Positions 33,795 through 44,538 of a stretch of DNA of 64,000 nucleotides are shown one piece after another. Each line of letters starts with the position of its first letter. Position 1 is the stretch's first letter. Source of the stretch: Megaustenia siamemsis (Eukaryota > Mollusca > Gastropoda > Stylommatophora > Ariophantidae); contig JAVIAB010000159.1 in the NCBI GenBank assembly GCA_032433765.1, positions 2,046,001 to 2,110,000 on the forward strand, given 5' to 3'. A program made the position numbers and the translations under genes. Under the pieces are notes generated by a model that had not been told where the DNA came from, did not search any database, and saw only the letters and a list, made by a program, of their open reading frames with translations.

Positions 33795-35630
33795 TCTCCT
33801 GAGATGAAGTATGTTAGACGAATGACAGGAAAGAGCCTGAGAGACAAGATCTGAGATGAAGAATGTTAGACGAATGACAGGAAAGAGCCTGAGAGACAAG
33901 ATCTGAGATGAAGTATGTTAGACGAATGACAGGAAAGAGCCTGAGAGACAAGATCAGAGATGAAGTGTGTTAGACGAATGACAGGAAAGAGCCTGAGAGA
34001 CAAGATCAGAGATGAAGTGTGTTAGACGAATGACAGGAAAGAGCCTGAGAGACAAGATCAGAGATGAAGTGTGTTAGACGAATGACAGGAAAGAGCCTGA
34101 GAGACAAGATCAGAGATGAAGTGTGTTAGACGAATGACAGGAAAGAGCCTGAGAGACAAGATCAGAGATGAAGTGTGTTAGACGAATGACAGGAAAGAGC
34201 CTGAGAGACAAGATCTGAGATGAAGTATGTTAGACGAATGACAGGAAAGAGCCTGAGAGACAAGATCAGAGATGAAGTGTGTTAGACGAATGACAGGAAA
34301 GAGCCTGAGATACAAGATCAGAGATGAAGTGTGTTAGACGAATGACAGGAAAGAGCCTGAGAGACAAGATCAGAGATGAAGTGTGTTAGACGAATGACAG
34401 GAAAGAGCCTGAGAGACAAGATCAGAGATGAAGTGTGTTAGACGAATGACAGGAAAGAGCCTGAGAGACAAGATCAGAGATGAAGTGTGTTAGACGAATG
34501 ACAGGAAAGAGCCTGAGATACAAGATCAGAGATGAAGTGTGTTAGACGAATGACAGGAAAGAGCCTGAGATACAAGATCAGAGATGAAGTGTGTTAGACG
34601 AATGACAGGAAAGAGCCTGAGAGACAAGATCTGAGATGAAGTATGTTAGACGAATGACAGGAAAGAGCCTGAGAGACAAGATCAGAGATGAAGTGTGTTA
34701 GACGAATGACAGGAAAGAGCCTGAGAGACAAGATCAGAGATGAAGTGTGTTAGACGAATGACAGGAAAGAGCCTGAGAGACAAGATCAGAGATGAAGTGT
34801 GTTAGACGAATGACAGGAAAGAGCCTGAGAGACAAGATCAGAGATGAAGTGTGTTAGACGAATGACAGGAAAGAGCCTGAGATACAAGATCAGAGATGAA
34901 GTGTGTTAGACGAATGACAGGAAAGAGCCTGAGAGACAAGATCAGAGATGAAGTGTGTTAGACGAATGACAGGAAAGAGCCTGAGATACAAGATCAGAGA
35001 TGAAGTGTGTTAGACGAATGACAGGAAAGAGCCTGAGATACAAGATCAGAGATGAAGTGTGTTAGACGAATGACAGGAAAGAGCCTGAGATACAAGATCA
35101 GAGATGAAGTGTGTTAGACGAATGACAGGAAAGAGCCTGAGATACAAGATCAGAGATGAAGTGTGTTGGACGAATGACAGGAAAGAGCCTGAGAGACAAG
35201 ATCTGAGATGAAGTGTGTTAGACGAATGACAGGAAAGAGCCTGAGATACAAGATCAGAGATGAAGTGTGTTAGACGAATGACAGGAAAGAGCCTGAGAGA
35301 CAAGATCAGAGATGAAGTGTGTTAGACGAACGACAGGAAAGAGTCTGAGAGACAAGATCAGAGATGAAGTGTGTTAGACGAACGACAGGAAAGAGCCTGA
35401 GAGACAAGATCAGAGATGAAGTGTGTTAGACGAATGACAGGAAAGAGCCTGAGAGACAAGATCAGAGATGAAGTGAGTTAGACGAACGACAGGAAAGAGC
35501 CTGAGAGACAAGATCAGAGATGAAGTGAGTTAGACGAACGACAGGAAAGAGCCTGAGAGACAAGATCAGAGATGAAGTGAGTTAGACGAACGACAGGAAA
35601 GAGCCTGAGAGACAAGATCAGAGATGAAGA
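33795..35630 (+). repeat. 52-bp minisatellite, about 35 copies, grown from LINE RT tail
   Basis: The unit is agagatgaagtgtgttagac / gaatgacaggaaagagcctg / agagacaagatc. The first copy encodes E-M-K-Y-V-R-R-M-T-G-K-S-L-R-D-K-I of the preceding LINE, and LINE text (RDEELRKM) resumes after the last copy. Variants: gagagaca/gagataca, tgtgtt/tgagtt, aatgac/acgac. Confidence 0.95.
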
Positions 35631-35904
35631 ACTGAGAAAAATGCCATGAATAACCCCCGACACAGAATATGTAAAGAAGCAAGAGATCAAATGATTTGGC
35701 CATGTGACAAGGCAGAGTGATCAAAATGCAAAACACTGAGCACTAGAAAACATAACAGCAGCAGAGGCAGACAGAAAGCAAAAGACCACAAATTACATCT
35801 CCCACAAAAAAGGCAAATCAAGAAAGAAAGATGACATTGTAAGGATCGATGACAAAGAAGACTTTTGCTTAGTAGACATCATGTTAACAATGTAGAGAAA
35901 GAAA
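35631..35904 (+). mobile_element. LINE C-terminal end after the 52-bp array
   Basis: Reads EELRKMP, then TEYVKKQEIKWFGHVTRQSD, the G-H-V-x-R block near LINE C-termini. Confidence 0.75.
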
Positions 35905-37705
35905 GACTATCATGTCCTACGTAGTGTTTCTCTGTCACATGTCCTACTTAGTGTTTCTCAATGTCACATGTCCTACTTAGTGTTTCTCTGTCACATGTTC
36001 TACTTAGTGTTTCTCTGTCACATGTTCTACTTAGTGTTTCTCAATGTCACATGTCCTACTTAGTGTTTCTCAATGTCACATGTCCTACTTAGTGTTTCTC
36101 TGTCACATGTTCTACTTAGTGTTTCTCAATGTCACATGTCCTACTTAGTGTTTCTCAATGTCACATGTTCTACTTAGTGTTTCTCTATGTCACATGTTCT
36201 ACTTAGTGTTTCTCAATGTCACATGTCCTACTTAGTGTTTCTCAATGTCACATGTTCTACTTAGTGTTTCTCTGTCACATGTTCTACTTAGTGTTTCTCA
36301 ATGTCACATGTTCTACTTAGTGTTTCTCTGTCACATGTTCTACTTAGTGTTTCTCTATGTCACATGTTCTACTTAGTGTTTCTCAATGTCACATGTCCTA
36401 CTTAGTGTTTCTCAATGTCACATGTCCTACTTAGTGTTTCTCTGTCACATGTTCTACTTAGTGTTTCTCAATGTCACATGTTCTACTTAGTGTTTCTCAA
36501 TGTCACATGTCCTACTTAGTGTTTCTCTGTCACATGTTCTACTTAGTGTTTCTCAATGTCACATGTCCTACTTAGTGTTTCTCAATGTCACATGTCCTAC
36601 TTAGTGTTTCTCTGTCACATGTTCTACTTAGTGTTTCTCTATGTCACATGTTCTACTTAGTGTTTCTCAATGTCACATGTCCTACTTAGTGTTTCTCAAT
36701 GTCACATGTCCTACTTAGTGTTTCTCTGTCACATGTTCTACTTAGTGTTTCTCAATGTCACATGTTCTACTTAGTGTTTCTCAATGTCACATGTCCTACT
36801 TAGTGTTTCTCTGTCACATGTTCTACTTAATGTTTCTCAATGTCACATGTCCTACTTAGTGTTTCTCTATGTCACATGTTCTACTTAGTGTTTCTCAATG
36901 TCACATGTCCTACTTAGTGTTTCTCTATGTCACATGTTCTACTTAGTGTTTCTCAATGTCACATGTCCTACTTAGTGTTTCTCTATGTCACATGTTCTAC
37001 TTAGTGTTTCTCAATGTCACATGTCCTACTTAGTGTTTCTCTGTCACATGTTCTACTTAGTGTTTCTCTATGTCACATGTTCTACTTAGTGTTTCTCTAT
37101 GTCACATGTTCTACTTAGTGTTTCTCTATGTCACATGTTCTACTTAGTGTTTCTCAATGTCACATGTCCTACTTAGTGTTTCTCTATGTCACATGTTCTA
37201 CTTAGTGTTTCTCAATGTCACATGTCCTACTTAGTGTTTCTCTGTCACATGTTCTACTTAATGTTTCTCAATGTCACATGTCCTACTTAGTGTTTCTCTA
37301 TGTCACATGTTCTACTTAGTGTTTCTCAATGTCACATGTCCTACTTAGTGTTTCTCTATGTCACATGTTCTACTTAGTGTTTCTCAATGTCACATGTCCT
37401 ACTTAGTGTTTCTCTATGTCACATGTTCTACTTAGTGTTTCTCAATGTCACATGTCCTACTTAGTGTTTCTCTGTCACATGTTCTACTTAGTGTTTCTCT
37501 ATGTCACATGTTCTACTTAGTGTTTCTCTATGTCACATGTTCTACTTAGTGTTTCTCTATGTCACATGTTCTACTTAGTGTTTCTCAATGTCACATGTCC
37601 TACTTAGTGTTTCTCTATGTCACATGTTCTACTTAGTGTTTCTCAATGTCACATGTCCTACTTAGTGTTTCTCTGTCACATGTCCTACTTAGTGTTTCTA
37701 TATAT
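35905..37705. repeat. 27/29-bp minisatellite, about 64 copies
   Basis: The unit is cacatgttctacttagtgtt plus tctcaatgt or tctctatgt (29 bp) or tctctgt (27 bp); tgttct alternates with tgtcct. Blocks of the same variant order recur (for example 36840-37240 and 37270-37670), a higher-order repeat. Confidence 0.95.
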
Positions 37706-39084
37706 CACATCTCTTTTTCTTTTACCATTTTTTTCCCAATGTCTTGTGCTTTTCTTGTAATATCTTCTCATCTCATGGATGACATATAAATATCTTATTT
37801 TTTTGGGGATAATTTTTGTTAGATGCATGTCCAATTCTCTTATTTCTGCTTTAGTCTTGAATTTATTTAATGGTATAGATGTAATGGTGGATATAATGAT
37901 GTAAGGAAATTAGTAATGTAATAATGTATTTGGGACAATGTAAGGAGATTTGAGAGAATCATAGAGTATTAACTGAGAGTAAGATTCAAGATAGTTTATG
38001 AGCTAGCATGATTAGGATGAGTGAGTTGGGAGAACAAAAGAGAGTGGAACTGACAGTGTAGTTTGAGTGAAGGGGCATGATAGGAAAAAATTGTGATTAT
38101 GAGGGGATGTTTTAGATACACAAAAAGTGATTACAGTTAAGTGAATGTAGTCAGTTTGAGGCTGAGGGTATGATGTGGGAGAATTCTGTTGGTTGCATTG
38201 AGAAGTATGTAAAGGGCTGCACAGACAGAAAATTCAGTTAAGTCACATGTAGGCTAGAGAATAGTAGTAGGTCGGGTCCACGCCAGTAGGACATGGGCCC
38301 GTGTTTAGTTATGAATAGTTAGAGAGGAGACACACTGCTTAAGCCACACTACATAAGCCACATTGATTAAATCACCTGTAGGGAAATGAGATCCTCTAGT
38401 CTTAGTAGTAGGGTGAACGCCAAATTGAGTTAGAAGTGCGTAGATAAGGGATAATTCAGTCGGAGAACTTATTCAAGGATAGTTCAGCATAACAGTTCTA
38501 TCTATCTATCTATTGTCCTTTTGAGCTGAAGACGGCACATAGGGCAGAACCACAATTTCAAAAACAGAAACCGTGCGTACCAAAATGGCACATATTGCAG
38601 AAATCACTGCTTCTAAAATCTATGGCTCTGTTTCTATAACAATACTTTTTACAATGACAGCTTGTCAAGCCATTGATCAACCTCCTTAGTCGCCTCTACT
38701 GACATGCCTGGATGGGGTGGCCAACCTTGGTTAATTCTTGAAATGATGTCAATGGACATCAAAGTGTAGACATTTTTGTGATTGTTATGACAGATTTCAT
38801 AAAATATGTCAGTTATTTACTTAATTCTTAGTCAAGGTCATGAAGAAGAATGTACATGACCACAACACAATGCAGATACGACCACTTAATATCCTTTTAA
38901 GGGCAGTGATAAAGAGGTAAAATCCTTTACTCGTCAGGTGAACACAAACAAGCACTTTCCAACTATCAGGTTGCCTTTACTGATCCTCACCACCTCCAGT
39001 GATGATATTCCAGTCTAAAGTCTCATTTTTCCCAAGCTGAGAATGTCTCTTCTTTCTCACACTGACTCAGGCTGACCAGGATGT
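37706..39084. other. Spacer with a LINE 3'-end scrap
   Basis: Mostly AT-rich unique sequence. At 38490-38560 a (TATC)n run is followed by tgtccttttgagctgaag, resembling the 3' end of the minus-strand GATA-tailed LINE (compare 58930). No gene seen. Confidence 0.5.
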
Positions 39085-39725
39085 TCATTCACATTCCAAC
39101 TACCAGGATGTCTTTGGTTTTCCTCTCATTCACATTCCAACTACCAGGATGTCTTTAGTCTTCCTCTCATTCACATTCCAGCTACCAGGATCTCTTTGGT
39201 TTTCCTCTCATTCACATTCCAACTACCAGGATGTCTTTGGTTTTCCTCTCATTCACATTCCAACTACCAGGATGTCTTTGGTTTTCCTCTCATTCACATT
39301 CCAACTACCAGGATCTCTTTGGTTTTCCTCTCATTCACATTCCAACTACCAGGATGTCTTTAGTCTTCCTCTCATTCACATTCCAACTACCAGGATGTCT
39401 TTGGTTTTCCTCTCATTCACATTCCAACTACCAGGATGTCTTTGGTTTTCCTCTCATTCACATTCCAACTACCAGGATATCTTTGGTTTTCTTTCCTCTC
39501 ATTCACATTCCAACTACCAGGATATCTTTGGTTTTCTTTCCTCTCATTCACATTCCAACTACCAGGATATCTTTGGTTTTCTTTCCTCTCATTCACATTC
39601 CAACTACCAGGATATCTTTGGTTTTCTATCCTCTCATTCACATTCCAACTACCAGGATATCTTTGGTTTTCCTCTCATTCACATTCCAACTACCAGGATG
39701 TCTTTGGTCCCTCTCTCATTCACTT
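39085..39725. repeat. 41-45-bp minisatellite, about 15 copies
   Basis: The unit is cattcacattccaactacca / ggatgtctttggttttcctc / t. A run of units from 39480 carries a 4-nt insertion (ttttctttcctct). Open frames across it are a by-product of the repetition. Confidence 0.9.
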
Positions 39726-40131
39726 TCCACCTAAATTCCGCCTCACTGCAGTTCTTGTTGTGGTTTCGAAGTCTCATTTTTATTGATTTAATGTTTTGTA
39801 TGCTGCTCAAAACTTCAGCAAATTTATATCACCATAAGTGTACACAATATTGCCATCATGTACATAGAAAATTATTTTGTTGTTTATTTTTTTGTGTGAC
39901 TTGCATGAAAATAAGATTAAATTTCGTGCATGTTCTCAAAAAGTTTTATATCAAATTGTCTTTTTTCTTATGAGTTACTTGTCTATTAACAGGCTCATTT
40001 TTTTCAATAGTGAAAGATTTGAAAGTTCAAATGTTCATATTAAATATAACTATGTTCATTGTGTCCTTCATTGGTCTCATTATTCCAGTATTTGCTCTCA
40101 CTAACATGAGACCTTATTCTTTCATTCTCAG

Positions 40132-40200
40132 ACTGACAGAAATATGGAAACTCAGAATTTGATTAAAGTTGAAAATATTAAAGATGAACCAGAAAATAAA
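40132..40200 (+). CDS. Zinc-finger gene copy B, exon with paired SUMO motifs
   Basis: 69-nt exon, 23 codons, phase 0 at both ends. The acceptor is ttattctttcattctcag and the donor gtgagt. The peptide is TDRNMETQNLIKVENIKDEP followed by ENK. It carries two psi-K-x-E cores, IKVE and IKDE, the second followed by Pro as in many sumoylated transcription factors. The in-frame ATG at 40144 could serve as an alternative start. It shares the M-D/E-T and IKxEP layout with the exon at 32372-32437. Confidence 0.65.
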
Positions 40201-40299
40201 GTGAGTTGATTGTTTGGTATTAACATGCAGTATCAGATTCACTTTATCAAATTATAGATGTATTTTGTTGTACAGTGAGATTGGTAAGAGAATATCAAA

Positions 40300-40705
40300 T
40301 ATGAGGGTTAGGCGGCAGGAACTTTTAATTGCTGTGTCTGAAAAGTGTTCCTTGTTGCAGTTTCCTCATATTCCAAGTCCGGCTTGTTGCAGGAGCTACT
40401 GAGTTAAGTGCTCTGTGCACACCGTGAGCTGTGTGTATCATCCGTGTTGATCATGTTTCGATATTCCAATGGTTTACGATGAATGATGATATCGTATGAC
40501 AGGGAACAGTTGGCTGTGTTCACTTTCTGGACGGTCTCGCCTTATGTCTTTTGGCGTGTGCTGAGACTGCTATGGTGGGGACTACGGCTACCTTTCTTTG
40601 TTTTGGAGATGAGTTAGTAATTCAGATGATTCTACTGGAACGGACGGTTGAGCAATAATGGATTTTAATTCGTTTGCAGTGATACCAGGGCCTTCCATAA
40701 CTATT
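40300..40705. repeat. ~400-bp dispersed repeat, copy 1
   Basis: Runs from about taggcggcaggaac to ccttccataac and recurs at 49266-49660 with roughly 90 percent identity by eye. The minus strand of both copies can be read as GITANELKSIIAQP followed by VPVESSEL and NKER-stop. Mobile-element type unknown; no terminal repeats seen. Confidence 0.75.
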
Positions 40706-40934
40706 GCTGGTAAGAGAAAGGGCTGCAGGCTCAAAAGTGGAAAATCATGGATGGTGCTGGCTGGGGACAGTGTATTACAAATTTGTCCAATATCTAAATG
40801 GTTGTGCAGTTTCTCTGGCTGTAAGAAGTGGTTTCCTCTATTTCCTGTAAGGCATGTTTGGTTCTTGTACTTTTGAATGGTACAATGCCTTTTTTTTTCT
40901 CTGTTCTGACCTGTGAGGTTATTCAAGGTACTCT

Positions 40935-41573
40935 CTAGTATTGTATTTTATTTGTTTGGACATGTGTCCATGGTTTCAGTATAAGAACTTGGTGTAAGTC
41001 CTTGTAGGTCTCTACTGCCAAATGGTGGGATCTTTCCTTTAAAAATCTTGAAATTGTTAGTGCAGTAGCAAAGATTACAAAAATATAAATAATCAACAGA
41101 AGAAGGTTGTCAACAGTTGCCCTAAGATGAGAAAACAATAAAAGAATCACAAAACAAACTCTCAGATAGGAACTAGAGTGTAAAATAAAAGGAGACTGAC
41201 CTATAGAAACACTAAAAAGTATACTGAGATGAGAGGCAACAACATAAACATCAGCTTCATTACCAAAATTGAGTGCCCAGCTCAGAACAGAGACTTCTGG
41301 TGAGATATAATGTGGATCATGTACAAGATCTGAAACATGATCATCAAACATAGGCGGTCCAGAGTGACTTCCCAGCATGCCATCTTTGGCTTGATAGGAC
41401 AACAGATAGATAGATAGACATACAGACATAAATATAGAAAAAAACAGACAAGATATACATAAATGATACACAGACAAATGTGCGCAAAAAAGACAGATGT
41501 ACAAAAATATCAGGTTTTTTTTTTTTTCATATTTAGGCCAAGGTGAAAGTAAAAATGGAAGGAAATATTCCAT
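40935..41573 (-). other. Long minus-strand open frame with hydrophobic segments, uncertain
   Basis: 212 codons, unusually long for this AT-rich background. The first part covers a T/A-rich tract and a GATA microsatellite and is probably accidental. The middle (MFDDHVSDLVHDPHYI, ALNFGNEADVYVVASHL) looks protein-like. Near the end a hydrophobic stretch LLLLIIYIFVIFATALTI is followed by SRFLKER, as in a single-pass membrane anchor. It could be two minus-strand exons of an unrelated gene inside a B intron, or chance. No homologue recognised. Confidence 0.25.
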
Positions 41574-41611
41574 TCCTGCGGGATTACATTGAAAAACAAG
41601 TTGCTGGTGAT
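41537..41611 (+). CDS. Zinc-finger gene copy B, 25-codon exon
   Basis: 75 nt, phase 0 at both ends. The acceptor follows a T-run and atttag; the donor is gtgagt. The peptide AKVKVKMEGNIPFLRDYIEK then QVAGD contains VKME (SUMO core). It is paralogous to 134-208 in copy A. The alternative reading frame overlaps no other feature. Confidence 0.75.
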
Positions 41612-41784
41612 GTGAGTTTGTTTATTTATCTGTTTGCAACAATATAATATGTTTATAAACTAAATAGTGATATAAAATTGTTGTACTATTTTCACCCTAG
41701 ATTACATTTCTTGTCTGTGGCTCACAAATTTTCTCAGTGTTCATGAAAATTACTACCATTTAATAATATATATATATATATAAC

Positions 41785-43735
41785 AAGTCCTACAACAACT
41801 AGAAAATATAATAAATATTGAAGATCATTGGAATCAGGTAAAGGATATTTGGAAAGAGATGTGTGTAAATATGTTGGGGAAAAGAGAACGCCAGAATAAG
41901 GCATGGATGACAGCAGACCCTGGATACAATTAAAGAAAGAAAGAACAAGAAAGCAGACATAAATAAAAGCAAAATGAGAAGTAATAAAGCCAAGACACAG
42001 GAAGTTTACACAGAGGTGAACAAAGAAGTGAGAAGATGCATTAAAAGGGATAAGAGGAAATATATAGATGAACTAGCTAAAGAGGCAGAAGAAGCAGCAA
42101 ATAAAGGGAATATGAAATAACTGTACAACAGCACAAAGAAATTAAGTGGAAAATACAAACAAACCAATGCCTTTATTAAAGATATGAAAGAAAATCTGCT
42201 TAGTAATATAAGGGAAAAAATGGAGAGAGCACTTTGAAGAACTTTTGAACAGACCTGGCTCAAATAATCCTCCAGATATACTACCAGCAGAAGAAGAGTT
42301 ACACGTTAACTGTGGAAAACCAAGCATAGAAGAAATAATGAAAGCCATCAAACTATTAAAAAATGGTAAAGCCACAGGACCAGATGAAATTCCTTCGGAA
42401 GCCATCAAAGCAGATATTAACACATCTACCAATATGTAACATAATTTATTAGATAAAATTTGGGAGAGGGAAGAAATACCTAAAGACTGGAAAGAAGGTT
42501 ATATGATCAAACTACCAAAGAAAGGAAGTTTACAGGAGTGCACAAATTATAGAGGAATTATGCTACTATCAGTGCCAGGAAAATTATTAAGCAGAATCAT
42601 TCTGGAGAGACTAAAAGAGGCCATAGAGAAACATTTGAGAGATGAACAAGCAGGTTATTGGAAGAACAGAGCTTGTGCTGATCAAATAACTACTCTACGT
42701 ATAATAGTTGAACAAAGTTTAGAACTAAAATCCCCACTTTATATTTGATTCATAGATTACAAAAAGGCATTTAATAGTTTAGACAGAAGAATGCTTTGGA
42801 AGTTGCTGAGTCATTACGGAATCCCCATAAAGTTTATTAACCTGATAAAAACAATGTATGAAGGAACGAAATGTAGTGTGGTGCATGAAGGACAGCTTAC
42901 AGAAGCATTTTGATGATTTAGACTTTGCTGGTAACATTGTTCTCCTATCACACAGCCATCAACAGATGCAGGATAAAATGAGCATACTTGATGAAAGATC
43001 ACAGCAGCTAGGACTGAAAATAAATAGAGATAAGACCAACATTATGAGAATTAATGGAGTTGGCAATAATCAAATAAAATTAGGAGAAATACCTCTACTA
43101 GACGTACAATCTTACATATATCTGGGTTGTAATATAGATGTAAAGGAGGAAAAGAAAATGATACCAAAATAAGGATATCAAAAGCCAGAGGAGCTTTTGT
43201 TGCACAGGGAAACATATGGAAGTCCAAAGAAATTAGGTTAAATACAAAAATAAGAATTTTCAACTCCAATTTTAAGGATCTCTGTTAAGGTATATTATAT
43301 GGCTGTGAAACATGGAGAACAACAAAATTGACAACCATGAAGATACAGACTTTCATTAATGGATGCTTACGCAGAATGAAAGGATGGAAATGGTAAGGCT
43401 AAATCACTATTATAGAATTATGGAAATGTATCAGTCAAGTACCAGTGGATAAAGAGATACAGCGAAGATGATGGCACTGGATAGGACACACACTACGGAG
43501 GCCAACTGAGAGTTGTGTCAACGGGCCCTTTTTTGGAATCCACAGGGGAAAAGACAAAGAGGAAGACCAAAGAATTCTTGGAGAAGACATAGAAGCAGAG
43601 ATGAAGATGATGGGGAAGACATGGAATGATCTTAAAAGAATCGCAAGTAACAGAACGACTTGGAAGGTGTTTGTTGAAGACCTATGCTCCACAGAAAGCT
43701 GAAAGGTAGGAGCAGAAGAAGAAGAAACATATGTA
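41785..43735 (+). mobile_element. RTE-like LINE in copy B intron
   Basis: Reads EELHVNCGKPSIEEIMKAIK, GKATGPDEIPSEAI, CTNYRGIMLLSVPGKLLSRI, KAFNSLDRRMLWKLL and DDLDFAGNIVLLSHS (the catalytic FADD is lost), then the tail TFINGCLRRMKGWKW. An internal deletion joins VHEGQLTEAF directly to the catalytic region. It ends in a GAAGAAG-type tail. A (TA)n run lies just before it at 41768. Full-length RT order is visible but there are many stops. Confidence 0.85.
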
Positions 43736-43947
43736 GATATATTTCACAATCTACATTTCTTTTTCATATCACTTGTGTTTATTGTCATAATTTTAATTGC
43801 AGTTCTGTCTTTTGTTCCTTTAACATTGTCAGGTCCTTTACCATTGATGTCTGTCTGATTTACCCAGCCCTATATGCTTACGTGCTCCCATAATTCTATT
43901 TTATTTTACTTGTGATGTGTTCTAAATGTACAAAATAATATTTCCAG

Positions 43948-44065
43948 GGTCAGACAGTAAAGATGGAAGCAAACAGAGAGGAAGAAAGTGATGTGTCCAC
44001 TGTTATTAAGATGGAACAGACTAATTCTCCATCTCTTTCTTGTCCAGACAATGACAGTTTTCTAT
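43948..44065 (+). CDS. Zinc-finger gene copy B, SUMO-motif exon
   Basis: 118 nt, phase 0 start, ends one base into a Tyr codon; acceptor tatttccag, donor gtaagt. Contains VKME and IKME in a Glu-rich context (REEESDV). By eye it differs from copy A by two silent changes and from copy C by a six-base deletion plus one replacement (Thr to Ala). Conservation across three copies, against diverged introns, shows it is a selected coding exon. Confidence 0.85.
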
Positions 44066-44216
44066 GTAAGTTTTATCTGACAACTTGAGTATGTCTGTTT
44101 TTACTTGGTCAGTTCATGTTGACAATTATTTCACACTTTGTATCTCATTTCACACTGCCATCTTTGTCAGTCTGTATGTTAAAACCACTGCATTGATAAT
44201 CCATTTCTTTGTTCAG

Positions 44217-44293
44217 ATTGTGAGAAATGTCAGCAGAAATTTGAAGGAAGTTGCCCAGAGCATGGACCTTTTGTCTATATTGATAATGCTGAG
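44217..44293 (+). CDS. Zinc-finger gene copy B, PRDM-like zinc-knuckle exon
   Basis: 77 nt; acceptor ctttgttcag, donor gtaaag. With the split codon it encodes YCEKCQQKFEGSCPEHGPF then VYIDNAE. C-x2-C-x8-C-x2-H followed by G-P matches the zinc knuckle that precedes the SET domain in PRDM9 and related proteins, where it is likewise preceded by Tyr. In those proteins about 120 residues of SET follow. Here the exon ends in phase 0 and joins the finger exon directly. It is intact, unlike copy A. Confidence 0.8.
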
Positions 44294-44538
44294 GTAAAGT
44301 ACACAATTACAGCTAACAACACTTGTAGTCATCTATTAAGATATTCATGTTACCATTTGCACACACAACAGGGTCAGTCACTCATTTAGATTGTCACATA
44401 CAAATGTTATAGTTTTATTCCCACAATTCAAAGCTTCAAAATAAACAAAGACAATATTTTAGACTATAAGAGTTACATCCCACTTCAACATTTAAATTGA
44501 TGATTTATTTTTATATTTTAATCTCTGCTTCTTCTCAG

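Noticed and set aside
39149..39973. 274-codon and overlapping frames over the 41-45-bp array
   Set aside because: Several frames on both strands are open at once because of the repetition. No protein-like composition outside the repeat.
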